64,000 bases of DNA, taken from contig NZ_JBHVOS010000017.1 of the NCBI RefSeq assembly GCF_042887685.1, positions 1 through 64,000 of the forward strand, in the 5' to 3' direction. Positions 41,910-50,846 of the stretch are shown here, piece by piece. The stretch is from Oerskovia sp042887685 (lineage in GTDB: Bacteria; Actinomycetota; Actinomycetes; Actinomycetales; Cellulomonadaceae). Made by a program: the position numbers and the translations under genes. The number at the start of each line of letters is the position of its first letter. The first letter of the stretch is position 1. The notes beneath the pieces are model-generated. The model did not search any database, was not told where the DNA came from, and saw only the letters and a program-made list of their open reading frames with translations.

Positions 41910-44003
41910 CTAGAGCACCAGCTCCGGCTGCAGCCGCGTCGGGCTCCACACCCGCTGCCGGTACGCCGCGAACGTCGTGGCCGCGAGCGCGACCGCGAGG
42001 ACCACGAGCAGCACCCCGACGTCGCGCGCGACGGTCGCGAGGTCCCCGCCGTAGAGGAGCTGCCGGAGCCCCTCGACCGTGTAGGACATCGGCAGGAAGC
42101 GGTGCAGCGCCCGCAACGGTTCGGGGATCGTCTGCCACGGGAACGTCCCGCCCGCGGTCACGAGCTGGACGAGCATGAGCACGAGCCCCAGGAACTGCCC
42201 GACCGCACCCAGGTACACGTTGAGCGCCTGGAGGATCGCGACGAACGTCGCCGACGCGAGCACGAGCAGCACCGCGGTCCCGACGGCGTACACGGGGTCG
42301 ATGTCGAGCGCGAGCTTCACGACCGTGAACATGAGCGCGACCTGGGCCACGCCGATCACGGCCGGCGGGATCCAGCCGCCGAGCGCGGTCTGCCACGCGG
42401 GCCGGCCGGCCGCGAGCGACCGGCTCGACAGCGGCCGCACGAGCAGGAAAAGCACGTACGCGCCGATCCACGCGGCGAGCGACAGGAAGAACGGTGCGAG
42501 CCCGGCACCGTACGTGCCCGCGTTCGCGATGGTGTCCTTCTGCACCGCGACCGGGTTGCCGAGCGTCTTCGCCGTGTCCTCCTGCGTCTGCTCGTCGACG
42601 TCGGGGATGCGTCCCAGGCCCGCCGCGAGGCCGTCGTGGAGCTGGGTCGTGCCGGACGCCAGCTCGGCCGTCCCGTCACGCAGGGTCACGCTCGACGACG
42701 CGAGCTCGGCTGCGCCGTCGGACACCTGGGACGTGCCCGAGGCGAGCGCTTCCGCACCGCTCGCGAGCGTGCCGGCCCCGTCCTCGAGCTCGGCCGCGCC
42801 CGCTGCGAGCCGGTCCCCGCCCGACGCCGCCGTCGCGATGCCCTGCGTGAGCGCGGGCGTGGCGCCCGCGAGCGTCGCCGCCCCGGCCGCGACCTGCGCC
42901 GAGCCTGCGCCGAGCTCGCCCAGCTTCCCCGCGGCGCCCTCGACCGTGGCGGCGGCGTCCTCGACCGGGCCGCGCGCGTCCTCGAGGACCTGCGTGACGG
43001 CGTCGGCCTCGTCCTGGGTGATGGCGCCCGACGCGACGAGGTCCGCGAGGCGCGCCTCGAGGTCGACGCGCGCGGTGTCGAGGCGCCCGACGACGTCTCT
43101 CGCCGCCGCGGCCGCCTGCTGCCCGTAGCCCGCGACCTGGGCGTTGCCGTCCGCGACCTGCTGCGCGCCGTCGGCGAGCTCCTGGGCCTGCGCCGGAAGG
43201 TTGGCGGTCCTGCTGCGGAGCGTGTCGAGGCCGTCCGACAGGGTCGCCGCGCCCGAGGCGAGGGTGCCGCTCGCGGTCGACAGCTCATCGGCCCCGTCGG
43301 CGAGGCGGGCCGCACCGCTCGCGGCCTCGCTCGCCCCCGCCGCGAGCCGGGCCGTGCCGTCCACGAGCTGCACGGTCCCGTCGGAGAGCTGCGAGGCGCC
43401 GTCGACGAGCTGCTGCGCACCCTCGACGCCGCTCGCGAGGTTCGTGTGGATCGACGCGAACCCCTTGAGAAACGTGTCCGCCGCCTCGGTGCCGACCTGC
43501 TCGGCGATCGCGTCGCGGACCTTGCTCACGATCGTGTCGGCGATGGTCGCGACGAGGTAGTTGTTGGCGTCGTTGGTGATGAGGACCAGGCTCGCCTGCT
43601 GCGGCTCGAACCTCCCCGACGAGGCGAGGTCCTGCGAGAACGTCGGACCGATGACGAGGGCAGCGTCGAAGCGCCCCGACCGCACCCCGGCCTCGGCATC
43701 CGACTGCGTCGTCTCGACCCAGCCGAACCCCCCGTCGCCGCCGACGAGCGTCTTCGCGACCTCCTCGCCGAAGTTCCTCTCCGTCGAGGTGCCGTCCACG
43801 GCGTCCTCGACGGTCGTGCCGCGGTCCTGGACGACGAGCGCCGCCGGGACCTCGGCGAGCCTGGCGTACGGGTCCTCGTTCGCGAACAGGTACAGGCCCG
43901 AGTAGAGCGTGGGGATGACGATCATGGCGAGGATCGCGAGCTTGGGCAGGGTGCCGGCGCTGATGCGCCGCAGCTCGGAGATGCCGAGGCGGACGGCGGT
44001 CAT
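41910..44003 (-). CDS. YhgE/Pip family membrane protein
   Basis: A 697-residue envelope protein related to phage-infection protein (Pip), YhgE and ABC-2 permeases. One N-terminal helix (about 21-42), an extracytoplasmic domain, and a long region (about 195-470) of repeated 7-residue units such as DGASQLSDG, SGAARLADG and ASGAATL, expected to form an elongated helical stalk. Five to six C-terminal helices (about 505-690) follow. ATG 44003 overlaps the stop of the degenerate ABC ATPase gene, suggesting one complex. Possible roles include type VII-like export or multidrug transport; not determinable. Confidence 0.88.
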   Translation of the reverse strand: MTAVRLGISELRRISAGTLPKLAILAMIVIPTLYSGLYLFANEDPYARLAEVPAALVVQDRGTTVEDAVDGTSTERNFGEEVAKTLVGGDGGFGWVETTQSDAEAGVRSGRFDAALVIGPTFSQDLASSGRFEPQQASLVLITNDANNYLVATIADTIVSKVRDAIAEQVGTEAADTFLKGFASIHTNLASGVEGAQQLVDGASQLSDGTVQLVDGTARLAAGASEAASGAARLADGADELSTASGTLASGAATLSDGLDTLRSRTANLPAQAQELADGAQQVADGNAQVAGYGQQAAAAARDVVGRLDTARVDLEARLADLVASGAITQDEADAVTQVLEDARGPVEDAAATVEGAAGKLGELGAGSAQVAAGAATLAGATPALTQGIATAASGGDRLAAGAAELEDGAGTLASGAEALASGTSQVSDGAAELASSSVTLRDGTAELASGTTQLHDGLAAGLGRIPDVDEQTQEDTAKTLGNPVAVQKDTIANAGTYGAGLAPFFLSLAAWIGAYVLFLLVRPLSSRSLAAGRPAWQTALGGWIPPAVIGVAQVALMFTVVKLALDIDPVYAVGTAVLLVLASATFVAILQALNVYLGAVGQFLGLVLMLVQLVTAGGTFPWQTIPEPLRALHRFLPMSYTVEGLRQLLYGGDLATVARDVGVLLVVLAVALAATTFAAYRQRVWSPTRLQPELVL

Positions 44004-45007
44004 CGGTCGGACTCCTCGTCGGGAGCGGGGTCCGGGGCGGGGTCCTGGGCGGGAGGCGAGGCGACTGCCCCCTCTGGTCCGGGTTCCGGGCCTGGTGCCG
44101 GGCCCGGCTCGGGCTCCGGCTCCGGCTCCGGCTCCGGCGAGCCCTGTCCGACCTCCGGCGCGGAGGCCGGTACCGAGTCCGGGGCGGCCGGCGCCTCGGG
44201 CTCGGGCGGGTCGGTCGCCTGGTGGCGCCCCGGCTCCGCCCGGTCGAAGAGCGTGGTCGGGTCGGTCGTCTCGACCGGGGCCGCGTCGGGCTCGGCGCCG
44301 TCGGCCGCCTGCTCGTCCGGGCCCACGACCGGCGCGGGGCGCGTCCTCAGGGCCTCGACAGGTGCTGCCCGCAGCGCGTCGTCGCCGCGCGCGGGCGGCA
44401 GGTCGGCGCCGAGGTCACGGGCCGAGGAGCGCGTGCACTGCACGAGCACGCCGTAGCCGAGCGCCGCGAGCGACTCCGCGACGGCCCACCAGCCCGACGG
44501 TTCGCCCCGGTGCCGGTCGGGCAGCGTCAGGACCAGGAACCGCACCTCCGTGCGCTCGGACGCGAGGGAGGTCAGCAACGCGGTGCGCAGCGTGCCGTGC
44601 AGCTCGTCGACGCGGTCGCCGCGCCGGTCGAGCAGGTCGTGCGCGTCGAGCCACTTCGTGGCATCCCCTGGCAGGGACCGCTGCCCGGCGAGCGAGAGCT
44701 CCTCGGCGACGACGTCCCCGACCGTGAGCGCCTCGTCGGGCTCGGAGATCCCGGGGACGTCGACCACGGCCGTGACCCGGCGCAGGTCGGCCGTCGCCGT
44801 CGTGGTGGCGCCGTCGTCGTCGACGAGCGTGACGGTCCCGGTGTACGGGGCGAGGCGGCCCGTCGCGACGAGCGCGAGCGCGGTGTGCCCGTGGCCGGGT
44901 TCGCCCGCGAGGAGGACGCACTCCCCCGAGGCGAGAGTCAGGGTGGTGGCCTCGAGCATCGGCGCGCGCCGACCCTCGACCTGGACGTCGTCCATCGCGA
45001 TCTGCAC
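44000..45007 (-). CDS. ABC-type ATPase-like protein with degenerate P-loop
   Basis: A 335-residue protein. The first 230 residues resemble an ABC nucleotide-binding subunit (ATTLTLASGECVLLAG, TGRLAPYTGTVTLVD). The Walker A lysine is replaced by His (GEPGHGHT, His41), and no LSGGQ signature or clear Walker B Asp-Glu is visible. The C-terminal 110 residues are Pro/Glu/Ala-rich with a PEPEPEPEPEPG run. GTG 45007 with GAGGA eight bases upstream. Overlaps the YhgE/Pip gene (ATGA), so it is probably its cytosolic partner, perhaps without ATPase activity. Confidence 0.75.
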   Translation of the reverse strand: MQIAMDDVQVEGRRAPMLEATTLTLASGECVLLAGEPGHGHTALALVATGRLAPYTGTVTLVDDDGATTTATADLRRVTAVVDVPGISEPDEALTVGDVVAEELSLAGQRSLPGDATKWLDAHDLLDRRGDRVDELHGTLRTALLTSLASERTEVRFLVLTLPDRHRGEPSGWWAVAESLAALGYGVLVQCTRSSARDLGADLPPARGDDALRAAPVEALRTRPAPVVGPDEQAADGAEPDAAPVETTDPTTLFDRAEPGRHQATDPPEPEAPAAPDSVPASAPEVGQGSPEPEPEPEPEPGPAPGPEPGPEGAVASPPAQDPAPDPAPDEESDR

Positions 45008-45211
45008 CTTCGGGTCCTCTCGTGGCGAGCCCCGTGCGGATGGGCCGCGGCGGAGCCTCCCGTCGATCTTCCGTTGGACCCCGCAGGGGTGCACCTTGTC
45101 GGGTGCGGGTCCGGGCGTCCGGTCTGCCCGGTGGGGTGAAGGTCTCCGCTGCCCCGGCCGGGTCGGCGCCGGGTCGGTAGCCTGGGGAAACGGGCGTCGA
45201 GAGGAGACTTC

Positions 45212-46252
45212 ATGCGTGTCGTGGTTGTCGGGGCGAGCGGGAACGTCGGCTCCGCCCTGCTGCGCAGGCTGGCGGGTGACCCGGTGGTCACGTCGGTCGT
45301 CGGGGTCGCGAGCCGGGTCCCGCGCGCGGACGGTTCGAGCACCGTCGTGCCTCCCTTCGACACCGCCGAGTGGGCGCGTTGCGACCTCACGGACCCCGAG
45401 GAGGTCGTGGCGTCGCGCCTCGCGGGCGCGTTCGTGGGTGCCGACGCCGTGGTCCACCTCGCGTGGGCGATCGACCCTGCGCACGACCGCGAGGAGCTCG
45501 CGCGAGTCAACGTCGAGGGGACGCGGCGTGTCGCTGCGGCGGCGGCGAGGGCGGGCGTCGGGCACCTGGTGGTCGCGTCGTGCGCGAGCGCGTGCTCGCC
45601 CGCGTTCGACGACACGCCCCGCGACGAGTACTGGCCGACCGCGGGGATCGCGGGGTCCGTCTCGAGCGCGCAGAAGGCCGAGGTCGAGGAGATCCTCGAC
45701 CGGTTCTCGGCCGAGCACCCGGGGGTCGTGGTGACGCGCGTGCGCGCACCGTTCACGTTCCAGCGCGACGCGGCGAGCGAGGTGTCACGGTTGTTCTTCG
45801 GCAAGCTCCTGCCGGCGCCGCTGCGCCGCAAGGGGCACCTGCCGACGCTCGTGTGGCCGCGCGGCATGCGCCTGCAGGTCGTCCATGCCGACGACCTCGC
45901 GGACGCCTACCGCGAGATCCTCGTGGGCCGGCACCCGGGCACGTTCAACGTCGCCGCGCCGGACGTCCTCACCGGGCCCGACGTCGCCGCGATCGTCTCG
46001 CAGGGACGCCTGCGCGAGGTGTCGCCCGGGTCTCTGCGGCGCGCGGTCGCCCTGGCCTGGACGGCCAGGCTCGTCCCGCTCGACCCGGGCTGGTTCGACG
46101 TCGCGCTCGCCGTCCCGGTGCTCGACACGTCGCGGGCCCGGAGGTTGCTGCGGTGGGCCCCGGTGCACGACGCCCGGGCCACGGTCACCGAGGTCGTCGG
46201 TGGTCTCGTCGAGGGCGCGGGCACGCAGAGCCCACCGCTGCTGCCGTCCTGA
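45212..46252 (+). CDS. NAD-dependent epimerase/dehydratase family protein
   Basis: A 346-residue extended SDR. The nucleotide-binding GASGNVGSALLRRL (residues 8-21), ADAVVHLAWAIDP, NVEGTRRVAAAAARAGVGHL and the C-terminal FNVAAPDVLTGPDVA are present. Where the family has YxxxK, this protein reads SSAQK, so the catalytic tyrosine seems replaced by serine. ATG 45212 with a strong GAGAGGAG five bases upstream. Substrate unknown. Convergent with osmC, ten bases apart. Confidence 0.82.
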   Translation: MRVVVVGASGNVGSALLRRLAGDPVVTSVVGVASRVPRADGSSTVVPPFDTAEWARCDLTDPEEVVASRLAGAFVGADAVVHLAWAIDPAHDREELARVNVEGTRRVAAAAARAGVGHLVVASCASACSPAFDDTPRDEYWPTAGIAGSVSSAQKAEVEEILDRFSAEHPGVVVTRVRAPFTFQRDAASEVSRLFFGKLLPAPLRRKGHLPTLVWPRGMRLQVVHADDLADAYREILVGRHPGTFNVAAPDVLTGPDVAAIVSQGRLREVSPGSLRRAVALAWTARLVPLDPGWFDVALAVPVLDTSRARRLLRWAPVHDARATVTEVVGGLVEGAGTQSPPLLPS

Positions 46253-46262
46253 CGCGGGGCTC

Positions 46263-46703
46263 CTAGGACTCCAGGGCCGCGTCGAGCGTGATCGTCGCGC
46301 CGGTCAGCGCCTTGGACACGGGGCACGTCGCCTTGGCGTTCTCGGCCGCCGCGAGGAACCCGGCCTCGTCGAGGCCCTCGACCTCGCCGCGGACCGTGAG
46401 CGCGACGGCAGAGATGCGCAGCCCGCCCGCCGGGTCCGGCGACAGCGTGACGTCGGCCCTGACCTCGAGCGCTACCGGCGTGCCACCGGCCTCGCCGATC
46501 ACCCCGGAGAGCTGCATCGCGTAGCAGGAGGAGTGCGCGGCACCGATGAGCTCTTCGGGGCTCGTGATGCCCTCGGCCTCGTCGGCCGTGCGGCGCGGGA
46601 AGCTGACGTCGAACGTGCCGGTCCCCGAGCTCGTGAGCTCGACCTGACCGGTGCCTTCCATGAGCGTGCCGTTCCACGCGGTGCGGGCGGTGCGGACTGC
46701 CAT
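46263..46703 (-). CDS. OsmC family peroxiredoxin
   Basis: Thiol peroxidase reducing organic hydroperoxides, probably with lipoamide or mycothiol-linked reductants. The 146-residue protein has the two redox cysteines in HSSCYAMQL (Cys60) and ATCPVSKAL (Cys127), and the N-terminal ARTAWNGTLMEGTG. ATG 46703. Monocistronic. Confidence 0.92.
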   Translation of the reverse strand: MAVRTARTAWNGTLMEGTGQVELTSSGTGTFDVSFPRRTADEAEGITSPEELIGAAHSSCYAMQLSGVIGEAGGTPVALEVRADVTLSPDPAGGLRISAVALTVRGEVEGLDEAGFLAAAENAKATCPVSKALTGATITLDAALES

Positions 46704-46812
46704 GATGTGGCTCCTTCGTGCGGTGTCGGGGTGCGAGGCGGTAGCCGTCGGCTACCCGTCGACCGTAACCCCGGGGTCGTGGACCTGCAGAGGCGTCCCA
46801 CGGTCTCCTGCC

Positions 46813-47349
46813 CTACGGCGCACCGACCTCCACCTCGACCTCGACCGGGAACCCGACCTCGGTCGTGAGCCGTCGGGCGAGCGTGAGCGGGTTGGGCTCG
46901 TGGCCGACCTGGACGACGATCGACGAGAGGTCGTCGCCGAGGAGCGACTCCGCACGCCTCTGGAGATCGCCCGGCAGCACGTCGATCGGCTCGACGTGCA
47001 CCAGGACGTCGGGGTGGGCCTCGGCGAGCACGGCCAGCGCCTCCTGAGGAGGGTCGCCGTGCCACACGAGGACCACGGTCCCGCTGCCGTCGAGCCGCAC
47101 CGTGCCGAACCGCTCGTCGTCCGCCAGGAGCCCTCCCAGGAGATCCGCCGCGCCCGCGGGGCCGGTGGCCCGCTCGGCGACCACCGCCCCGTCCGGGCGG
47201 AGCCTGATCTCGCTCGGGCCGGTCTGCTCCGGCACGACGACCGTCACGGTCGTCTCCACGAGCGGCGTCTCGTGCGGCTCGGGCACCGCCGTGCACCCGC
47301 CCACGAGCAGCACGCCGGCGAGCACCAGGCCCGCGGTCCCTCGCCTCAT
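46813..47349 (-). CDS. Putative lipoprotein of unknown function
   Basis: A 178-residue exported protein with a lipobox (LVGGC, Cys about residue 19) after a short hydrophobic signal, then a Thr/Val-rich stretch and a mixed alpha/beta domain ending VEVEVEVGAP. No family recognised. ATG 47349; GTG 47352 directly upstream is an alternative. Lies between osmC and the YbjQ gene, same strand. Confidence 0.75.
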   Translation of the reverse strand: MRRGTAGLVLAGVLLVGGCTAVPEPHETPLVETTVTVVVPEQTGPSEIRLRPDGAVVAERATGPAGAADLLGGLLADDERFGTVRLDGSGTVVLVWHGDPPQEALAVLAEAHPDVLVHVEPIDVLPGDLQRRAESLLGDDLSSIVVQVGHEPNPLTLARRLTTEVGFPVEVEVEVGAP

Positions 47350-47474
47350 CACGCATCCCCCCTCGCGCGCACCCTAGCGAAGGCCCACCGACAGGGGGAA
47401 GAGCGTCCGGGCGTCGTCGACCACGGACCATGGGCCGCGACACCGCGGGGCCCCGGCCCACCACGCCCTGCCCG

Positions 47475-47792
47475 TCAGGGCGCGAGCACCACGGCCGTCC
47501 CGTACGCCACGATCTCCTGGTAGCCGTTGCCGACCTCGTCGCTGTCGTAGCGCATCGCGAGGATCGCGTTGGCCCCCTGCGCGGTGGCCCCCTCGACCAT
47601 CCGGGCGACGGCCTCGTCGCGCGACTGCTGGAGCTGCTTGGTGAGTCCCTTGAGCTCGCCGCCGACGATCGACTTGAGCCCCGCGCCGATCTGCGCGCCG
47701 ACGTTGCGCGACCGGACGGTCAGTCCCGTCACCTCGCCGATCACCTGCTGCACGGTCCGGCCCGGGACATCGTTCATGGTGGAGACCAGCAC
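47475..47792 (-). CDS. YbjQ/UPF0145 family protein
   Basis: A 105-residue protein of the putative heavy-metal-binding YbjQ family, a small pentameric fold: VSTMNDVPGRTVQQVIGEVT, RSRNVGAQIGAGLKSIVGGE, AVARMVEGATAQGANAILAM and VAYGTAVVL. GTG 47792 with AGGAGG seven bases upstream. Physiological role unknown. Confidence 0.9.
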   Translation of the reverse strand: MLVSTMNDVPGRTVQQVIGEVTGLTVRSRNVGAQIGAGLKSIVGGELKGLTKQLQQSRDEAVARMVEGATAQGANAILAMRYDSDEVGNGYQEIVAYGTAVVLAP

Positions 47793-47817
47793 GGTACGTC
47801 CTCCTCACGGCCGTGCA

Positions 47818-47956
47818 CCGTGCGCGGCCACTTCTCACGGTAGAAGGCGACCGCCGCCCGCGCTCGGCGTGCGCGACCGCGCGGCCGGCGTGCGTGGCCC
47901 GGTCTGGCGGACCGGCGTGCGCTACCCGACGTGCGCGGCCCGACGTGCGCGGCCCG
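47818..47956. repeat. CGRCGTGCG repeat cluster upstream of the P-type ATPase
   Basis: Copies of CGGCGTGCG/CGACGTGCG at 47865, 47886, 47913, 47927 and 47941 (steps 21, 27, 14, 14), mostly followed by GGCCC, with a related GTGCGCGGCC near 47820. It fills most of the 251-base YbjQ-ATPase divergent spacer. No gene. Confidence 0.65.
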
Positions 47957-48043
47957 CCCCGCGCCCCGGGCGGGATGGAACGCTTCGTCCCACCCCGGTG
48001 CCTCGCCGGGTGCTCGACCACGTGCAGGCGTTGAATGAGAGGC

Positions 48044-50779
48044 ATGACAGCCTCGGACACCCCTCTCGTCCCCGCGACTGCCGACCCGACGCCCTGGGCG
48101 CTCCCGCCGCAGGCCGTGCTCGTCGAGGTCGGGTCGAGCGACGCCGGCCTCACGGCCGAGCAGGCGCGGACCCGGCTCGCCGAGGTCGGCCCCAACCGGC
48201 TGGCGCCGCCCGCCCGCACCCCGTGGTGGCGTCGCGTGCTCTCCCAGTTCGACGACGTCCTCATCTACATCCTGCTCGTGTCCGCGGTCCTCAAGGCGAT
48301 CGTGGGCGACTGGATCGACTTCACCGTGATCCTCGCGGTCGCGGTCATCAACGCGGCGATCGGGCTGATCCAGGAGGGGCGTGCCGAGAAGGCCCTCGAC
48401 GGTATCCGGGGCATGCTCTCGGTCCACGCCCAGGTCCGCCGCGACGGCGCGTGGGCCCAGGTCGACGCCGACGACCTCGTGCCCGGCGACGTCGTACGGG
48501 TGCGCTCGGGAGACCGTGTCCCCGCCGACCTGCGCCTCCTCACGGGCGTCAACCTGCGGGTCGACGAGTCGGCCCTCACGGGTGAGTCGGTGCCCGCGTC
48601 CAAGTCGGTCGACGCGGTGCCCGCCGAGGCCGGCGTGGGCGACCGGTCGAGCATGCTGTTCTCCGGCACGCTCGTCTCGGCGGGCACGGGGACGGGCGTC
48701 GTGGTCGAGACGGGCGAGACGACCGAGATCGGCCGCATCCAGACCTTGATCTCCGAGGTGGACTCGCTCGAGACCCCCTTGTCGCGCACGCTGGACGCGT
48801 TCGGGAAGAGGCTCGCGGTCCTCATCCTCGTCATGGCCGTGGTCATGGTCGTGATCGGTCGCGTGTTCCACGGGTTCGAGACCCCCGAGCTCGTGTCCGC
48901 CGCGATCGGCTTCGCGGTCGCGGCAGTCCCCGAGGGCCTGCCGGCGCTCGTGACGATCACGCTCGCCCTGGGCGTGCAGCAGATGGCCCGACGTCGGGCG
49001 ATCACGCGTCGCCTGCCCGCCGTCGAGACGCTCGGCTCGGTGACCACGATCTGCTCGGACAAGACCGGGACGCTGACCAAGAACGAGATGACGGCCCGCA
49101 CCGTGCGGACCGCCGGGCACGAGTACGCGGTGTCCGGGATCGGCTACGCCCCGGACGGCGCGGTCAGCCTCGACGGCTCCCCCGCCGCGCTCCCCGAGCA
49201 CCCCGACCTGCGGCGCCTGACCGAGGTCATGATGCTGTGCAACGACGCGCGCATCGTCCACGAGCCCGGAGGGGAGGGCGACGGCTGGCGCCTCGTGGGT
49301 GAACCGACCGAGGGCGCGCTGCGGACCCTGGGTCTCAAGGCCGGTCTCGACCCGTCCGGGTGGCGGCGCGTCGCGCTCGTGCCGTTCGAGTCCGAGAACA
49401 AGTACATGGCGACGCTCACCGAGGACCCCGAGGGCGGCCTCCACGTGCTCGTCAAGGGTGCCCCCGACCGGGTGCTCGACCGCTGCTCGACCCAGACCGG
49501 GCCCGACGGGCGGCCCGAGCCGCTCGACCGCGGCTTCTGGTCGGCCCAGATCGACGAGATCGGCGCGCAGGGTCTGCGCGTCCTGGCCGCGGCCCGGGCG
49601 TCGGCAGCACCGGGGAGCACGACCCTGGCCCCGGAGGACGTCGACGCGGGCCTCGAGCTGGTCGGCCTGGTCGGGATCGTCGACCCGCCACGCCCCGAAG
49701 CGGTCGAGGCCATCGCGCAGTGCCAGGACGCCGGGATCACGGTCAAGATGATCACGGGCGACCACTCGGGCACGGCGCTCGCGATCGCACGGGAGATGGG
49801 GATCGTCCGCGACGGGGACGCACCCGCGGCCACCAAGGTCCTCACGGGGGCCGAGCTCGAGGCCATGAGCACCGAGGAGCTGCGTGCGGTCGTCGAGGAC
49901 GTCGACGTCTACGCGCGCACCAGCCCCGAGCACAAGATCAGGATCGTCTCGGCGCTCCAGTCCCACGGGCAGGTGGTGGCGATGACGGGCGACGGCGTGA
50001 ACGACGCCCCGGCACTGACGCAGGCCGACGTGGGCGTCGCGATGGGCATCAAGGGGACCGAGGCCACCAAGGAGGCCGCCGAGGTCGTCCTCGCCGACGA
50101 CAACTTCGCCACGATCGAGCGTGCGGTCGAGGAAGGCCGACGGATCTACGACAACCTGCGCAAGTCGGTGCTGTTCCTGCTGCCGACCAACGGTGCCCAG
50201 TCGCTCGTGATCCTGGTCGCGGTGCTGCTCGGGTGGGCGCTGCCCCTCCAGCCGGTGCAGGTGCTGTGGATCAACATGGTCACGGCCGTGACGCTGTCGC
50301 TCGCGCTGGCCAACGAGCGTGCCGAGCCCGACATCATGTCCCGCGCTCCGCGGGACGCCAAGGCCTCGATCCTCACGCCGGCGTACCTGCGCCGCATCCT
50401 GCTGGTCTCGGTCCTCATCGGCGGCGCGACCATGGCGGTGTACTTCATCGAGCGCGACCAGGGCATGGGCGTGGCCGAGGCCCAGACGACGGCCGTGACG
50501 ATGCTCGCCCTCGGTCAGCTCGCCTACCTGTTCAACTGCCGGTTCCTGGACCGCTCGTCGATCACGCTCGCGGTGCTGAGGGGCAACCGGGCGATCTGGT
50601 ACTCGGCCGCCTCGCTGATCGCCCTCCAGGCCGTGTTCGTCTACGCGCCCTTCATGCACTCGTGGTTCGGCTCCGCGCCGATCGGGCTGCGCGAGTGGGG
50701 CATCACGCTCGGTCTCGCGATCGTGGTGTTCCTGCTCGTCGAGGCCGCCAAGGCGCTCGGTCGGGCCCGACAGCGCTGA
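48044..50779 (+). CDS. P2-type cation-transporting ATPase (CtpF-like)
   Basis: A 911-residue plasma-membrane ion pump, probably exporting Ca2+ or a related divalent cation. Visible parts are the N-terminal cytosolic domain, M1-M2 (QFDDVLIYILLVSAV), the actuator TGES (DESALTGESVPASKS), the M4 PEGLP, the phosphorylation site CSDKTGTLTKNEM (Asp339), KGAPDRVLDRC, TGDHSGTALAIAREMGI, MTGDGVNDAPAL and M6 LWINMVTAVTLSLALANE. In M6 the usual Ca-ATPase Asp is Ala, as I recall for mycobacterial CtpF. ATG 48044 (MTASDT) chosen over 48035. Ends at a hairpin shared with the convergent secreted protein gene. Confidence 0.88.
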   Translation: MTASDTPLVPATADPTPWALPPQAVLVEVGSSDAGLTAEQARTRLAEVGPNRLAPPARTPWWRRVLSQFDDVLIYILLVSAVLKAIVGDWIDFTVILAVAVINAAIGLIQEGRAEKALDGIRGMLSVHAQVRRDGAWAQVDADDLVPGDVVRVRSGDRVPADLRLLTGVNLRVDESALTGESVPASKSVDAVPAEAGVGDRSSMLFSGTLVSAGTGTGVVVETGETTEIGRIQTLISEVDSLETPLSRTLDAFGKRLAVLILVMAVVMVVIGRVFHGFETPELVSAAIGFAVAAVPEGLPALVTITLALGVQQMARRRAITRRLPAVETLGSVTTICSDKTGTLTKNEMTARTVRTAGHEYAVSGIGYAPDGAVSLDGSPAALPEHPDLRRLTEVMMLCNDARIVHEPGGEGDGWRLVGEPTEGALRTLGLKAGLDPSGWRRVALVPFESENKYMATLTEDPEGGLHVLVKGAPDRVLDRCSTQTGPDGRPEPLDRGFWSAQIDEIGAQGLRVLAAARASAAPGSTTLAPEDVDAGLELVGLVGIVDPPRPEAVEAIAQCQDAGITVKMITGDHSGTALAIAREMGIVRDGDAPAATKVLTGAELEAMSTEELRAVVEDVDVYARTSPEHKIRIVSALQSHGQVVAMTGDGVNDAPALTQADVGVAMGIKGTEATKEAAEVVLADDNFATIERAVEEGRRIYDNLRKSVLFLLPTNGAQSLVILVAVLLGWALPLQPVQVLWINMVTAVTLSLALANERAEPDIMSRAPRDAKASILTPAYLRRILLVSVLIGGATMAVYFIERDQGMGVAEAQTTAVTMLALGQLAYLFNCRFLDRSSITLAVLRGNRAIWYSAASLIALQAVFVYAPFMHSWFGSAPIGLREWGITLGLAIVVFLLVEAAKALGRARQR

Positions 50780-50790
50780 GGCCTGGCACG

Positions 50791-50829
50791 CCGTCGGGCA
50801 CGCTGCTCAGGGAGCGACGTGCCCGACGG
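50791..50829. terminator. Bidirectional terminator
   Basis: CCGTCGGGCACG (50791-50802) and CGTGCCCGACGG (50818-50829) are perfect 12-base arms. They lie between the convergent P-type ATPase and I36-like genes. Confidence 0.75.
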
Positions 50830-50846
50830 GCGCGAGCGAGCAGGGG

